From contig NTMA01000030.1 of NCBI GenBank assembly GCA_002917075.1, forward strand, positions 62,001 through 126,000: 64,000 bases of DNA. The letters run 5' to 3'. A program made the translations under genes and the position numbers. This DNA is from Hawksworthiomyces lignivorus. Lineage: Eukaryota; Ascomycota; Sordariomycetes; Ophiostomatales; Ophiostomataceae. Position 1 is the first letter of the stretch, and each line of letters begins with the position of its first letter. Below, piece by piece: positions 44,057 through 55,178 of the stretch. The notes under the pieces are model-generated. The model saw only the letters and a program-made list of their open reading frames with translations, was not told the DNA's origin and searched no databases.

Positions 44057-45955
44057 TCACTCATCCGCGGCCCAAGTCGGTCTGCTGCCGAACACAATCT
44101 TTTGATCGACCGCCAACTCCGACTCTACGCTGGCCCATCCAGTCAGAGGATGATCCAATCCCATCCAGCGCCGAGCAATTTCTAGCGCTGTTGGGTCAGC
44201 ATCCCGAGCGGCATCGGCCAGCAGAAGAACGGCTGTGGTCAGCTTGCAGACAAGGTTCATAATCTCTTCTCCATGTAGGATAAGAGATTCCAGCGTGTTG
44301 GAAGAGATCGTAGTTTTCAGCTTTTGCCACTGCTGTAGCAGAGCTTCTCTCTCTGGCGCGGTGGACTCGCCTTGAGGAGTTGTCGATATGATCCAGCGGT
44401 CTACTGCATCCACGACGGACGGACTGGTGCCGACTTTGAGGATTTTGACCACGTCCGTTGCTAGCAGGCTCGTAGTTCCTTCGCCAATAGTGAGCGCAGG
44501 GCCGTCTCGGAAAATTCGGGCAACGTTAAACTCGATCTCTTCGTTTTCCATGTAGCCCACGCCGCCTAGAGACTCCATCGCAACCTGAGATACGTTGCAT
44601 AGGGCCTTTGCAGTAGTTGCCTTGGCAACTTGAATCAACAGACGAAGGAGACAGTGCACATCCAGAGGGCTTTTGGGGGTGAGATCGAAGGCCTCCCGGT
44701 CGGTTGTTTGTATGACCTGTTCAGTTTTGGCAAAGAGTGCCGTAACGAAATAGCCCAGCAACATGTGTCCGCGGTAGGTGATGTGGGCCTTGGCTAGGGT
44801 TCGCATATGGAGGGGGACGCTGCTGAGTCGTGTGCCTCGAGCTACCCGGCGCACTCTCGCAAAAGCCCGGGCGGCCGCAAGAGAGCGGCCCATGGCGCCG
44901 AGTGCGAAAATGGCGAGATGAAGCCTGGTCAGGTTGAGCACGACAACAAGCTCATTGATGCCTCTCCCGTTCTCCCCGATCAGCCAGCCACGCATTCCCT
45001 TGATTTCCAGCTCAGACGTCGGGAGAGCCTTTGTCCCCAGCTTGTTCTTCAATCGCCGGATTCGAACACCGTTGAGCTCGGTCGTCACGGCGCCGTCCAC
45101 AACAACCCTGCGACGCATCGGGACGTAGAACGTGCTCAGTCCCTTGGAAGTCCTAGCGATGGCGATGGCCATGGATGGCTCCGTCCCAGTGGAAAACCAC
45201 TTAAAACCATCGAGAACCCAAGGCCCAAGGGGGAAACCATCTGCATCAGTCTCGCTTGTCGTAGACGGTGTAAACGTTGCGGTGGTTGCCGTCTGCGTCA
45301 AATCACTCCCGCCTCCTCGCTCCGTCACCCACAGCCCGGACGTCCACGCTGTGGACGGGTCGGTAGACATGAGACGGTCGTAGGCATGTTGGAAGATGAC
45401 TCGCGTTTGGTCGTCGATCTTCGAGCCCGCAAGGTGCAAGGACAGTAGTTTTGCAGCACCATCGGCCGTAGTCAGATGATACTGAGACGCTGCAGAAGAC
45501 GCTATGAAAAGATGGCATTTGAGCATCTGAACCAGGCGGCCGTATCTAGGGAATGATTTATCCAAAGATGGGTGGGCAGCCAAGCTGTTGGTAAAAAGGT
45601 AAGACGGCGCCCTCGGCCTATTATGAGATTTGGAGAGAAACATAGCTTACCCTTCGGATATGCCAAAGTGCCAGAGATGCTTCCATCCCTCACTGGTCTG
45701 TAGCGCGTCCTTATTTTCCCCCCAAGAATCCCAATGGCTGATGTAGGGAGGGTGCAATTCTGCATCGGCGAGCCAGCCCAGGACTTTTGGCGATAGGACT
45801 GCGTCCGCAAAAGCAGAAATATTGGCTTCTGCCAGATCCTTGGTGGCGGACGGGAGATACGAGTCAAGAACTCGGCCGAAGGCTACGTCGTCGCAATATT
45901 GGTTCTCAACCCTAGGGGTCAATTGACTGTGGTTTTTGACTGTCTTTGATGCCAT
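44057..45955 (-). CDS. Acyl-CoA dehydrogenase, AidB-like
   Basis: A FAD-dependent acyl-CoA dehydrogenase-fold enzyme of about 610 residues. Exon 1 is 45955-45651. Exon 2 most likely starts at 45584, giving a 66-nt intron that ends CCAACAG. An acceptor at 45617 is also in frame but would leave an unusually short 33-nt intron. The AidB-like signature is visible: TSGLWVTERGGGSDLTQT for FAD/substrate contact, DGFKWFSTGTEPSMAIAIAR, and the C-terminal helical region with GGVGYMENEEIEFNVARIFRDGPALTIGEGTT, equivalent to the arginine-containing adenine/FAD site. Members act on acyl-CoA thioesters or serve in alkylation protection. With a hydrolase and carboxylate carrier nearby, a catabolic role on an acyl-CoA is more likely. 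No PTS1 or clear mitochondrial signal is seen. Confidence 0.88.
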
Positions 45956-47434
45956 TGTTGCGGTAGCTGTATCTTCGCGTCGGACAGAGGATTTCTGAGA
46001 TTCTGATGATATCTTAATTCGAAAGACTTGGAAAATTGAAAGACAGACGACTCTGATTGCTGGTTACGGCTTGAAATTTGCTACGGATATTTATCTATTC
46101 TTAAATACTTGGACGATATGTCTGCATGTTGAAGCGGTATCTATGATCCACGATGCCAACTCTACGATCGGCGAGGCCGGCATCGCGGCTGTTAAAGCTC
46201 AGACGTTTAATGTCATGTGTCGGGTAGGATTCGCTAAGAATCAGTGTTGTGATAGGATGCTTGCTAAACAGTAGTGACAGCCGTAGTCTTGCTGTAGGTT
46301 GAGCCGAAGCATTCCTGACGTTTAGGCGGCTTTAAGATATGCGGTCCACCCTGGCGGTAATATCATATGTTTTCGTCCTGGTTTACGGATCACGGACATA
46401 ATAAATTGGGAGTTAACAGCCCTACAAGATTCTCAAGGCTGAATTTCGAGTGCATAATATTGCATTGTGGCTGAGTTTCTGGCGTTGAACTTCTGTTAAG
46501 ATTGAGGTTGATTAATATTATGCCAAGTCTAGATAGGCGCAGATCCTGCTGAAGTTTATGGCTCATTTGCATGCAAGATTTCGGACATAACTGTAAACTG
46601 TAAGATGGTATGTCACTGGCATCGTATCCGTGGTGTCCTCGCTTATTCCCACATTTCCCTTTTGACAGCAGCCCGGACAGGAAGGTCGGTTCCTTATCGG
46701 GACTCGCTGCATGCTCTAGAATGTCTGATGTCGTAGCCAACTAGTAACAATATAGCAGCTAAATCTGACCTATTTAAGAATAGTATTTCTACTTCTCAGC
46801 CCCCATCATGCTTCGGGACACTTGGAGCTTCGTGATAACCTAGGGATGGAAGGCAGTGGTGAAACGCGTCCGAAATATTGAAAATAAATCGCGGCTAATG
46901 CTTATCGCCAAGACAGGCCAACAGCCCAGTCGAGTTTTTGGAAACACTAAGTCCTGTCGAGAGCATCAAGTGGTCCAAATTTAAATAGGGATCAAATCGC
47001 GTTGAGCCAATATGGGATCATTGCTTGGACAGATTACACACGCGATCGCTCAAGTGGATTGACAGCTGAAGACAACGCCTTTTCTGAAGTCACGATGGAT
47101 GAACACTTTCCTCAAGGTCAAGACTTTTCAAAATACAGGTCCAATCCCAGTAGGCTTAGCGCAGCGCGCAGTATCAAATACAATTCTCAATCGTCATCCT
47201 TTGTCTTCACTCAGACAGACTGCTCCTTTTTCTGCGATGTTCACCTAACCCGCTAATGACGCATTGCCTGAAATCGCCTGCTGGAAATTCATTCTTCTCT
47301 TATCGTAGGGACCACCAAACCACCCTATTTTTAGAGGTAGCGCCATAGGTATCGATCGTACTGATTTTGTTCGCGTACGATAGTGTACCGCAACCTGCAA
47401 AATAACATTGAAATATAAACGCGTCGACCGAACC

Positions 47435-47465
<31 letters not shown>

Positions 47466-48654
47466 ATTTGTGCTCAAATTACTATGTTATAAGAGACGAA
47501 TCAACTTTTGTTAAACATTGCAAAACACGAGCTGCTTTTAACGACCACGCCCAGGCGCTGAGCAGTCTGGTACAAGCATTAAGCACGAAAAAAAAGAAAG
47601 GTTATGAAACCGATATTTTCTCTCTTTGTTTAAAGGTCCGTTGATATTTTATTTTGCTGCTGTGGGTGTTACCCACACTATGTACATGATGTAGTAGTCA
47701 ATTTTTTCGCAGCCGCATCCAAGCTATTTTTTCTCGGGATTTCGAACCTCATGAGGACCCTGGCCTTATCCACCAAAGCTCTGAGTACCAAGAGGTCGGT
47801 AGGGCTGTGAGAAGCAGAAAATTCTTTTCTCACGAGTGCCATTTTAGAACTTATAAGTCTTCTGGTTGGCTAGGCACTGATACACTGAATTAACTACAGT
47901 ACTTAAGACCCATTTTTGATACTACTATAGGGCCTAAGCTACTAACCCAGGCCACTGACCTCTCTATAGCTTCGGGCACTGCGCCGCTGTAACCTCTGTG
48001 CCGTAGCGTCGTGAGGCGCAGCAGCTCAACAATTCTTTATTCCACTAAGAGCACTTTGTAATACTCCAACAAGATATGCTCGGTGAGAAGCACCTCAATA
48101 CAATTAACAGCTTGGATTCTTTCGTCATTACTTTGTAGAATAAACAATGCCTTAATGACGGTATCATCTTCATGCAAACTTGTTATCAATTGCGCATTCT
48201 ATCCTCGTTGGAAGGTTAAAGAGTAGCGCGCAGTGCTAGTTTCGGACATCGCCAAACCTCCCAGAGGCTGGCGGGGTCAGCTTCCCCTAGAGCCTGGAGA
48301 CCACGCAGAAACCCCGCCGGGCTTTTATGACGCCGTCCCGTTTCCCGCGTTACCTTTCGTCCTGTTCATCTCCCCAGTTCTGAAGCTATTTCCATAAGGA
48401 ACAGCAACGTATTGCGTCTGTGTCGGTCCCCTAATACCGCTGCAGGTAACCGGCAGCTGATTCCACCTGCCGCTTTTCAAGTATTGGACATATCTTACCT
48501 ATGGTAAACCTACCGTTTGTTCCTCCCCCCCCCTTCTCTGCGCCTAGTCTCTGAAAGTCGTTTATGCGTTTTGCTATCATCTCCCAATATATCTTGACCA
48601 GAGTCCAGATTCAAAAACTAGGCTCGGCACTCATATTCAGTGCCATGTTTCAAA
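45956..48654. other. Gene-free 2.7 kb, AT-rich, with poly-A tract
   Basis: No gene is supported here. A run of 29 A at 47435-47463 is the longest homopolymer in the window. A frame at 47002-47256 and one at 46390-46740 (minus) lack ATG starts and domains. A GC-richer patch at 48270-48370 precedes the next regulator gene. Confidence 0.4.
47435..47463 (+). repeat. Poly-A tract, 29 bases
   Basis: An uninterrupted run of 29 adenines in intergenic DNA. It may be a simple homopolymer or the tail of a retroposed sequence; the upstream 400 bp match no gene I recognise. Confidence 0.9.
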
Positions 48655-51055
48655 ATGGACAGGAGTAGCCACCGTCGTCGGTCAGGAAATAGAACACAGA
48701 TCGCTTGTATAAATTGCAAAGAAAAGAAATTAAAAGTTGGCACCATGTCGCCGAATCGTTACTTGGTTGCTGGACTAACACGGCTTACCAGTGCGACACT
48801 AAGATACCCGAATGTGAGAACTGTCGCCGGTCAGGCAGTGGTAGGTTCATTCCAGAGAAAGCCCATGGAACTAGTATCGTGATATACCTGATCGCGTGCA
48901 CTTTGCCCTAACTTGAAGGATTAGCATGCTTAGTGGAAGATCCTGCCACAAGAAGACATCAGCCACGAAACTACGTTGACATCCTAGAGCAACGCGTGGC
49001 GTACCTAGAAGGTGTCTTGAGACAATACCGCCCAGAGCTAGCTCGTGATCACTTAGTATCACAAGATAGCCCGCTACCAGAGCCTCCGTCTACATCTCCT
49101 TTTCCTAGGCAGGCCAGCAGTAACGTGGCCAGTGAACAACCAAACCCCAGCAGGACCGAAGGGATTGATGACGAACCTGACAACGTGAACGACTTAGCCT
49201 CCAAGGTCGGCCTTCTAAGTCTTAACGCAGCCGGGGCCGAGCCTCCTTATCTGGGTTCATCTTCGACTTTTGCGTTTTCCCGTCTAATCGCTGCTTCGTT
49301 GCGCCATGGGGTCTCAACCCCCTCAGGCAACTCATACGACTCTTACATAGACCGACGTGCCGAAGGCGATTTGGCCATCCACTCGGTGGCATACCAGTTA
49401 CCTAGCTTTGAAGCGGCACTTCAACTTAGCGATGCCTATTTCCAGAACATCCATCCTCAGTACCCATTCCTCCATGAGCCAACATTCAGAGCATGGGAGG
49501 CTATTTCATTAAGTCATCCGACAGAGCTCGAATCTTTTCCATCTGACCCTACGCCTCTTTTCTTCCTTAATATGGTATTTAGCGAAACAAATTCTCCTCA
49601 TAGACTGTAAAAAGCTGAACTCTATTATAGGTGTATGCTATCGGAGCCTTGATTTTACCCAACTCCGGTTATTCGGCAGAGGCAAGTTGACCCACCGCTA
49701 TCAAACGACTTTGGCTGACTCGTCTCGTAGCAATTGTATGTGTCGGCGCAGATGTATGCCGAACCCATCCTGGCGCGCAATAATTACGAGGCTGTGCAGG
49801 TTATTTTGTGCTGCGCCGTATACTCGCTCCGGTCGTCGATAGGGACCTCTCATTGGTATGCCGCGATCCCAGAGTGTTAAAAACCATTACTTACAGAACG
49901 CAGGAAACTAGCTGGTCTAGCCCTTCGCCAATGCATTGACCTTGGCTATCACCGCAGATTAGCGGGTCGCCGTAGCTTGAATATTGATCCGCTGCGGCTA
50001 GAGTTGCGCAAGAGGATCTTTTGGTCTGCCTATTCCATGGACTCTCAATCATCCATCATGCTCGGCCGACCTCAAAGTATACCTTACCAAGAAATCGATG
50101 CCGAGGTAATATCTAAGTCTGTCCTTAACTTGATGCGATTTGTGGACATTTCTTGGAAACTGTGTCTAACTTGTGGCAGTTTCCAATGGATGTTGAGGAC
50201 TCGAGTATCACTGAAGGCGGGATATTCGCCCTCCCACGCGATAGCTCCCTAGGCGATATTCCGACAGTCATGGCACGGGCCATCCATCATTTTCGCATTC
50301 GGAAGCTCATGAGCCGCATTCACAGTACGCTCTACTCCGATATTACGATTTTTAACCCAGCGGACGAAACTTATCGGGCCCAACTGGCTCAGTTCCATAC
50401 CGAAGTGGACAGCTGGCGAGCTTCCGCTCCAGCTATGCCCCATAAAGGCGACGAGCTCACGTTATTTGCAACCCCGGCCTGGTTTGATCTAGAGTATCAC
50501 TACGTTATCTTGCAGCTTTACCGAAGGCAGATTACACACCGCCAAACAGACCCCTCAGATCCTGCTATCCTCATCTGCCTACGAGCTGCACAGAGCTTAT
50601 GCCAAACTTATCGCCGGCTATACTTGCAGAGGTCAATGACCTGTACGTGGGCGGCGCTCCATGAGGTTTTCCTAGCCGGTCTGACGTATCTTCACTGCAT
50701 CTGGACATCCCCAATGGCACGCGAAGCACACATGCAGGGCCAGGTCCACAGCACTTGCGGCAATTGTACTATTGTTCTAGTCATTATGGCGGAAAGGTGG
50801 CAAGAAGCAACAACCTACCGTGACATCTTTGAGACGCTTGCCAACCGGACCATGGCGATGATTGATCAAAAGACAACTTTGACACCACCGCCGCCGGGAA
50901 CTGCGACAGAACCTACCAACTTAATTGGAGAGGATCTGGCAGAGCATATGACACTAATAAATGATGTGGATATACCGGAAGGATTTGATGAGTTGCTGAT
51001 GGGCTTGGCAGGCGATTCCCACTCACAGTGGCTACTAGGTGGCGATCAGATGTAA
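48655..51055 (+). CDS. Zn2Cys6 transcription factor with Fungal_trans domain, seven exons
   Basis: A nuclear regulator of 677 residues. The exons are 48655-48735, 48792-48840, 48925-49574, 49631-49681, 49731-49855, 49904-50105 and 50180-51055. The zinc cluster is spread over three exons: C18, C21 | C28, C35, C38 | C45, with standard spacing. The next block, LVEDPATRRHQPRNYVDILEQRVAYLEG, is the linker and coiled coil usual in this group. The Fungal_trans region runs from about PYFLHE-like FQNIHPQYPFLHEPTF through FFLNMVYAIGALIL, LYVSAQMYAEPIL, CCAVYSLRSSIGTSHWKLAGLALRQCIDLGYHR and KRIFWSAYSMDSQSSIMLGRPQSI, each rebuilt only by splicing. Intron 4 (49682-49730) begins GCAAGT, a GC-AG intron, and introns 1 and 3 use weak donors GTTGGC and GTATTT. 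Despite these, every junction keeps frame, so the gene looks intact. Possible targets are the transporter and oxidase downstream. Confidence 0.88.
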
Positions 51056-52906
51056 CAAGTACAGGATCCAGCATTCACAGATGCAATTACTTTCTGCGGT
51101 TGGTAATAGCGAGATCAATCACAATGCCCAGGTTGTTTCGCTGATAAACCGCAACTTTAGGAGTCTTCGCAAGTTGCAAACGCAGTGGAGAAGCAAATGA
51201 GCAATGGTGGCCACGATGCTATACATTTATGATCTTACAATCGTTCGCTTGATTAAGGCGACAAAGGGTCCGGATCTGAACTGTTCTAACTTGAAAGTGC
51301 TTCTCAGGCTATTTTATGGCGAGAGCTTTAGTGCGCTGTCAACACTGTTGAGAGTAGGTTCACAGGGATGTAAGCTCTAGCCCAGGTACAGTCTCTCTTC
51401 TCAGTAAGTCACGGTAGGTCACAACGCTAGTTGCTCTACATCTCCTTCTGCGCGGACCGCTAGCTGTCGAAGCATAGCTCTAGCATTGCTGGCTTAAGGA
51501 AAACAGGGAATTCCTTGACTTCTTTATTCCGATTATTTCAAGCAATACTAGTGGAAATCCAGGCGAACATGGGAAAAATGGCGATCCCAACATACAATCT
51601 AAAGTAGTTTTGGTTGTCTCCCAATATCCTTTACTCGGCATGTATTCTCTTCAACTAGAATGGTTCCCCCCGGTTGCAGAAGATGCGCAGTGCGATCTCC
51701 ATGGCCGACGTGGACCCTCACGAAAAGCAGGTTCCCCGAGTCCTAGTAGGACGGGTTGTGCAATAGCTCCACGTATGTTGCAGCTTTGGCGAGCTAGCCG
51801 CATGCCCGTCGTCAAGTATTGACCCCAGGTCGTAGCCGCCGATCCGGTTCTGAGTAGCCTGCGTGACGAGGGGCCGGTCCTTATCGCTGCTGCAGTCGGC
51901 TGCGGACAAGGGGTGCTGGTTCGAGGTTCTAACAGATTCCCACAGGAAGCAGCGGGCTGTTCTCAGGGGCGCAACGCTGAGCTTAGTGACTGCGAGCTCT
52001 AGCTTCTGAACGCAGCACCCAAAAACTATCTGCTCTCTGTGCCGAAGTGGTTATCAGCGGCTCGGATTTCGGCTTTAACCTCTGAGTGTATCGACTTGAG
52101 GGCGTCAAATTGCTTAAAAGGAATTTACCGCCGCGAATAATAGTTTAGAGGTGGGCTAGCGAGACTCTACCTCTGCAATTGTTAACAGCATCGTGACAGT
52201 GGCAGTCATCGCGCTGGGCAAAATACGCACCTATTTTACGCCCGCGTACCTAAGTGCCTATGTAACGCGCCCTTTCTAGGTAACACAATCCGTCCTTTAA
52301 ATTGACAACCTCCAATCCACGATTGGTGGGACCACCCAGATTGCCTGGACAGGGCGTCATTCAGGGGGCTATTCCACATCAATTAGCCGGATGTATTAGC
52401 TTGGTGGCATACAAACGAACTCAGCTAGCTTGGAAATATATTTGTAGTGTGGTGAACGGTATGGCGGATAGATGCAAGCCTGCCTGGAACTAGTAGTGGC
52501 CGCCGCGTTCGTTTGATTTTCTGCACCAGAGCGCCTACACCCGGTGCTGCATCCTATTGGTGGGCCGACCCGAGAAAAAAAGGTTTCACTCATCCTCGAA
52601 TGCTGGAGAGACACAACCGGGTCGTGCCACCAATGAAAGCATCGCAACGTATCGATTTACGATATTAATTGATAGAGTCAAGCTATGTGAAGTTGCTGTG
52701 AGGGCTGTGGCTTGTAATAGCCATTGTACCCCATAAAACCTCACTTTTTGCATCGCTCAATTCATTCAGTTCAGTTCGTTTCGTTCCAAATTCATTTGAG
52801 ATCTCGCTGCCGCTGAGGCGTTGAAAATCAGTCTCGCCATCTTCCCAGTTTGCAAGTGTCCTCGAACAACAACCTCTCCACTCAGTCCCATCTTCTAGTA
52901 CCTACC
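51056..52906. other. Intergenic, 1.85 kb
   Basis: No intact gene is seen. The 51600-52000 part is locally GC-rich and could be decayed coding sequence, but no domain is recognisable. CCAAT-type pentamers occur at 52556-52560 (reverse) and 52629-52633, within 350 bp of the transporter start. A tRNA-like fragment near 52040 does not fold. Confidence 0.4.
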
Positions 52907-54670
52907 ATGTCAATACCAGCCCACGACGACCACTTAGTGGAAAGCTCCACATCATTGTGGCCGCCTGGTACCATCTGTCTTGATGACATGAGGCCGTCAG
53001 ACAACAAGCAGGTCATCCTGCAGCCGCGTCCAAGCGACGACCCCAACGATCCTCTCAACTGGTCCAAATGGCGGAAGTACTGGAACTTTGGGCTTGTGTG
53101 TTTCTACGTGGCCATGGTCGCTGAGTTCATCAATGCCAATTCGCCGACGTGGGGAGATATGAACAGGGAGCTCGGATACTCGTACGAGATCCTGAATGAC
53201 AGCTACGCTGTAGGTTGCGCTGCTCTCGGGCTCGGTTCTATTATCTTGATCCCGTTCGCCTTGAAATACGGCCGTCGACCCATTTACCTCTTCAGCACGG
53301 TGCTGCAGTTCGCTCTCAGCATCTGGTCGGCAAAGATGCAGACTGTTGCCGATTTGATGCTGATCAATATCCTCCAATGCTTCTTCGGAAGTCTTGCTGA
53401 GACCATAGTCCAGATGACCGTTGCGGACGCATTCTTTGTGCACCAGCGCGGAAAAATGAATGCCATATACATCTGGACTTGGTATGTCGCTACTTACCTC
53501 GGTATCTTGATCGCCGGCTTTGTCGCTAAGGGCCAGGGTTGGAGATGGATCTGGTGGTGGAACGTCATCTTCTTTGGTATCACTGTCTTTGTCGTCTTCT
53601 TCGGTTACGAGGAAACAAAATATATCCCATCTTTCTCTACTAGTCTTCCTCAACCGGCAGATCCCCAGGATGTCAATCCGACACTTGCAGATGAAAGAAA
53701 AGCGGACGAAAAGACCGTCCAGAACCAGGTCGGCACCAAACTGCCCAAGTCGATTCGAGAAGCAGAGGAAGATTTGGCCGCTGGCCCTTATACGGTTCAC
53801 ATAAACCCCGATATCTCTGTCAAGACTTACTGGCAGAGGCTGGCCATCCTCACTACCACATCGTCCTCTGAGGGTGAAGCCCAGGCATTCCTCCGTCATA
53901 CCTGGCAGCCTCTAGTCCTGCTAGGCACTATACCTGCTGTAGCCTTTGCAGCGCTTGTTTATGGCATTTTGACGGGTCTGGGAGACACCATGTCTGCTAC
54001 GCTGTCAACCTATCTGCCCGAGCCGCCTTACAATTTCAGCTCTGACCAGGTTGGTCTCATGAGCATCCCCAGAATGATCGGTTCTACATTTGGCCCTCTC
54101 ATTGTCGGTCCGCTCAGCGATTGGTGGATTGTATACCTCGCCCGCCGCAACAATGGTATATATGAGCCGGAGACCCGGTTGTGGTGTATTATTCCTTTCT
54201 TGGTATTCGTCCCTGCCGGTTCGCTGATGTTCGGCATCGGCCTGAGCAGCTCTGCGCCTTGGCCTGTCATCGCAGTTGGGCTCGCGCTGTACCAAGTTGG
54301 AATCACTTCGATCAACACTATTGTTTTGACCTACTTGACCGACTGCTACCGAGACGTAAGTACGCTTTTCATTTTCTCTTTGCTCTAGCGTGAAATCTAA
54401 CTATTGCAATAGATTATTGGAGATGCTTTGGTCGGTGTGACCGTTATCCGAAATACCTTTAGTACTGCATTCGTCTTCGCCGTCACGCCCTGGGCTGCGG
54501 AAGTGGGTATCAAATACGTGATGGTCACCATTCTGGTCATTGCTTGTGTCATTCTTTTGTTTTTTATCGTCTTTCTTAAATGGGGAAAGATGTTCCGGGC
54601 TCTCTCTGCTTCGAAATACCGCTTTTACGCTGCTAGGCAGTACAAGGAGAGGAACCATCAAATGACGTAG
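52907..54670 (+). CDS. MFS transporter, DHA1-like
   Basis: A 12-helix plasma-membrane carrier of 568 residues from exons 52907-54355 and 54413-54670. The start codon at 52907 has a TACCATG context; upstream in-frame codons are not ATG. The N-terminal cytosolic segment ends with DPNDPLNWSKWRKYW, the typical lead into helix 1 of fungal DHA1 carriers. LKYGRRPIYLFST is the motif-A-like loop between helices 2 and 3, and VADAFFVHQRGKMNAIYIW marks helix 5. A long polar central loop (about 245-325) is rich in Lys/Glu. The last exon holds helices 11-12 and a basic tail. Drug, polyamine or nutrient substrates all occur in this family. It is convergent with the FAD oxidase gene and may supply or remove its substrate or product. 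Confidence 0.9.
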
Positions 54671-55178
54671 TTCTGGTGGGCAGCCATGAACATTCTGTCG
54701 GGAAGCATCCTCGGGCAGCAGATATAAGGCCTAACAACACATGGAGTGGTGAAAGAGGGAAAAGAGAGTGCCTTAACGAGCTTATTTATTTATTCCATGC
54801 AGTTAGTCTCCGATCAGATGTCGCAGCTCGGAAACCAATCTTCGTACATGTGCCTCCTGTCTCGCAAGATTTGTTAAAAGACGTGGATAATGCTTCAATC
54901 GTATTTGGATATATCTTGCCCTAGTCCTACGTTAGCTTCCTTTGGCCGAACATGTTTCTCCAAATTTACCTTTGATATATGGGTTTTGTAGTGCACATGA
55001 GAAAGTTGGTATTTTCTTCTTTTGTTTTAATTTTCTCTTGCTGATTGGTACCCGATATATATATGAAAATGTGTCCATTTGCCAAGGTATATTATTTTCT
55101 AACATCTATTTCGAGATATATGAAATAAGCATTTCGACCGTTAACTTTTCCATACAGACTGACACACTATTGTGTCAT
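54671..55178. other. Short convergent intergenic region
   Basis: About 500 bp of AT-rich 3' flank between the DHA1 transporter and the FAD oxidase gene; nothing else is seen. Confidence 0.4.

Noticed and set aside
47715..47800. tRNA-like B-box on the minus strand (GGTTCGAAATCC)
   Set aside because: The T stem does not pair and no cloverleaf forms.
52035..52110. tRNA-like segment (GCCGAAGTGGTTA)
   Set aside because: No acceptor stem, no consistent anticodon stem and no B box.
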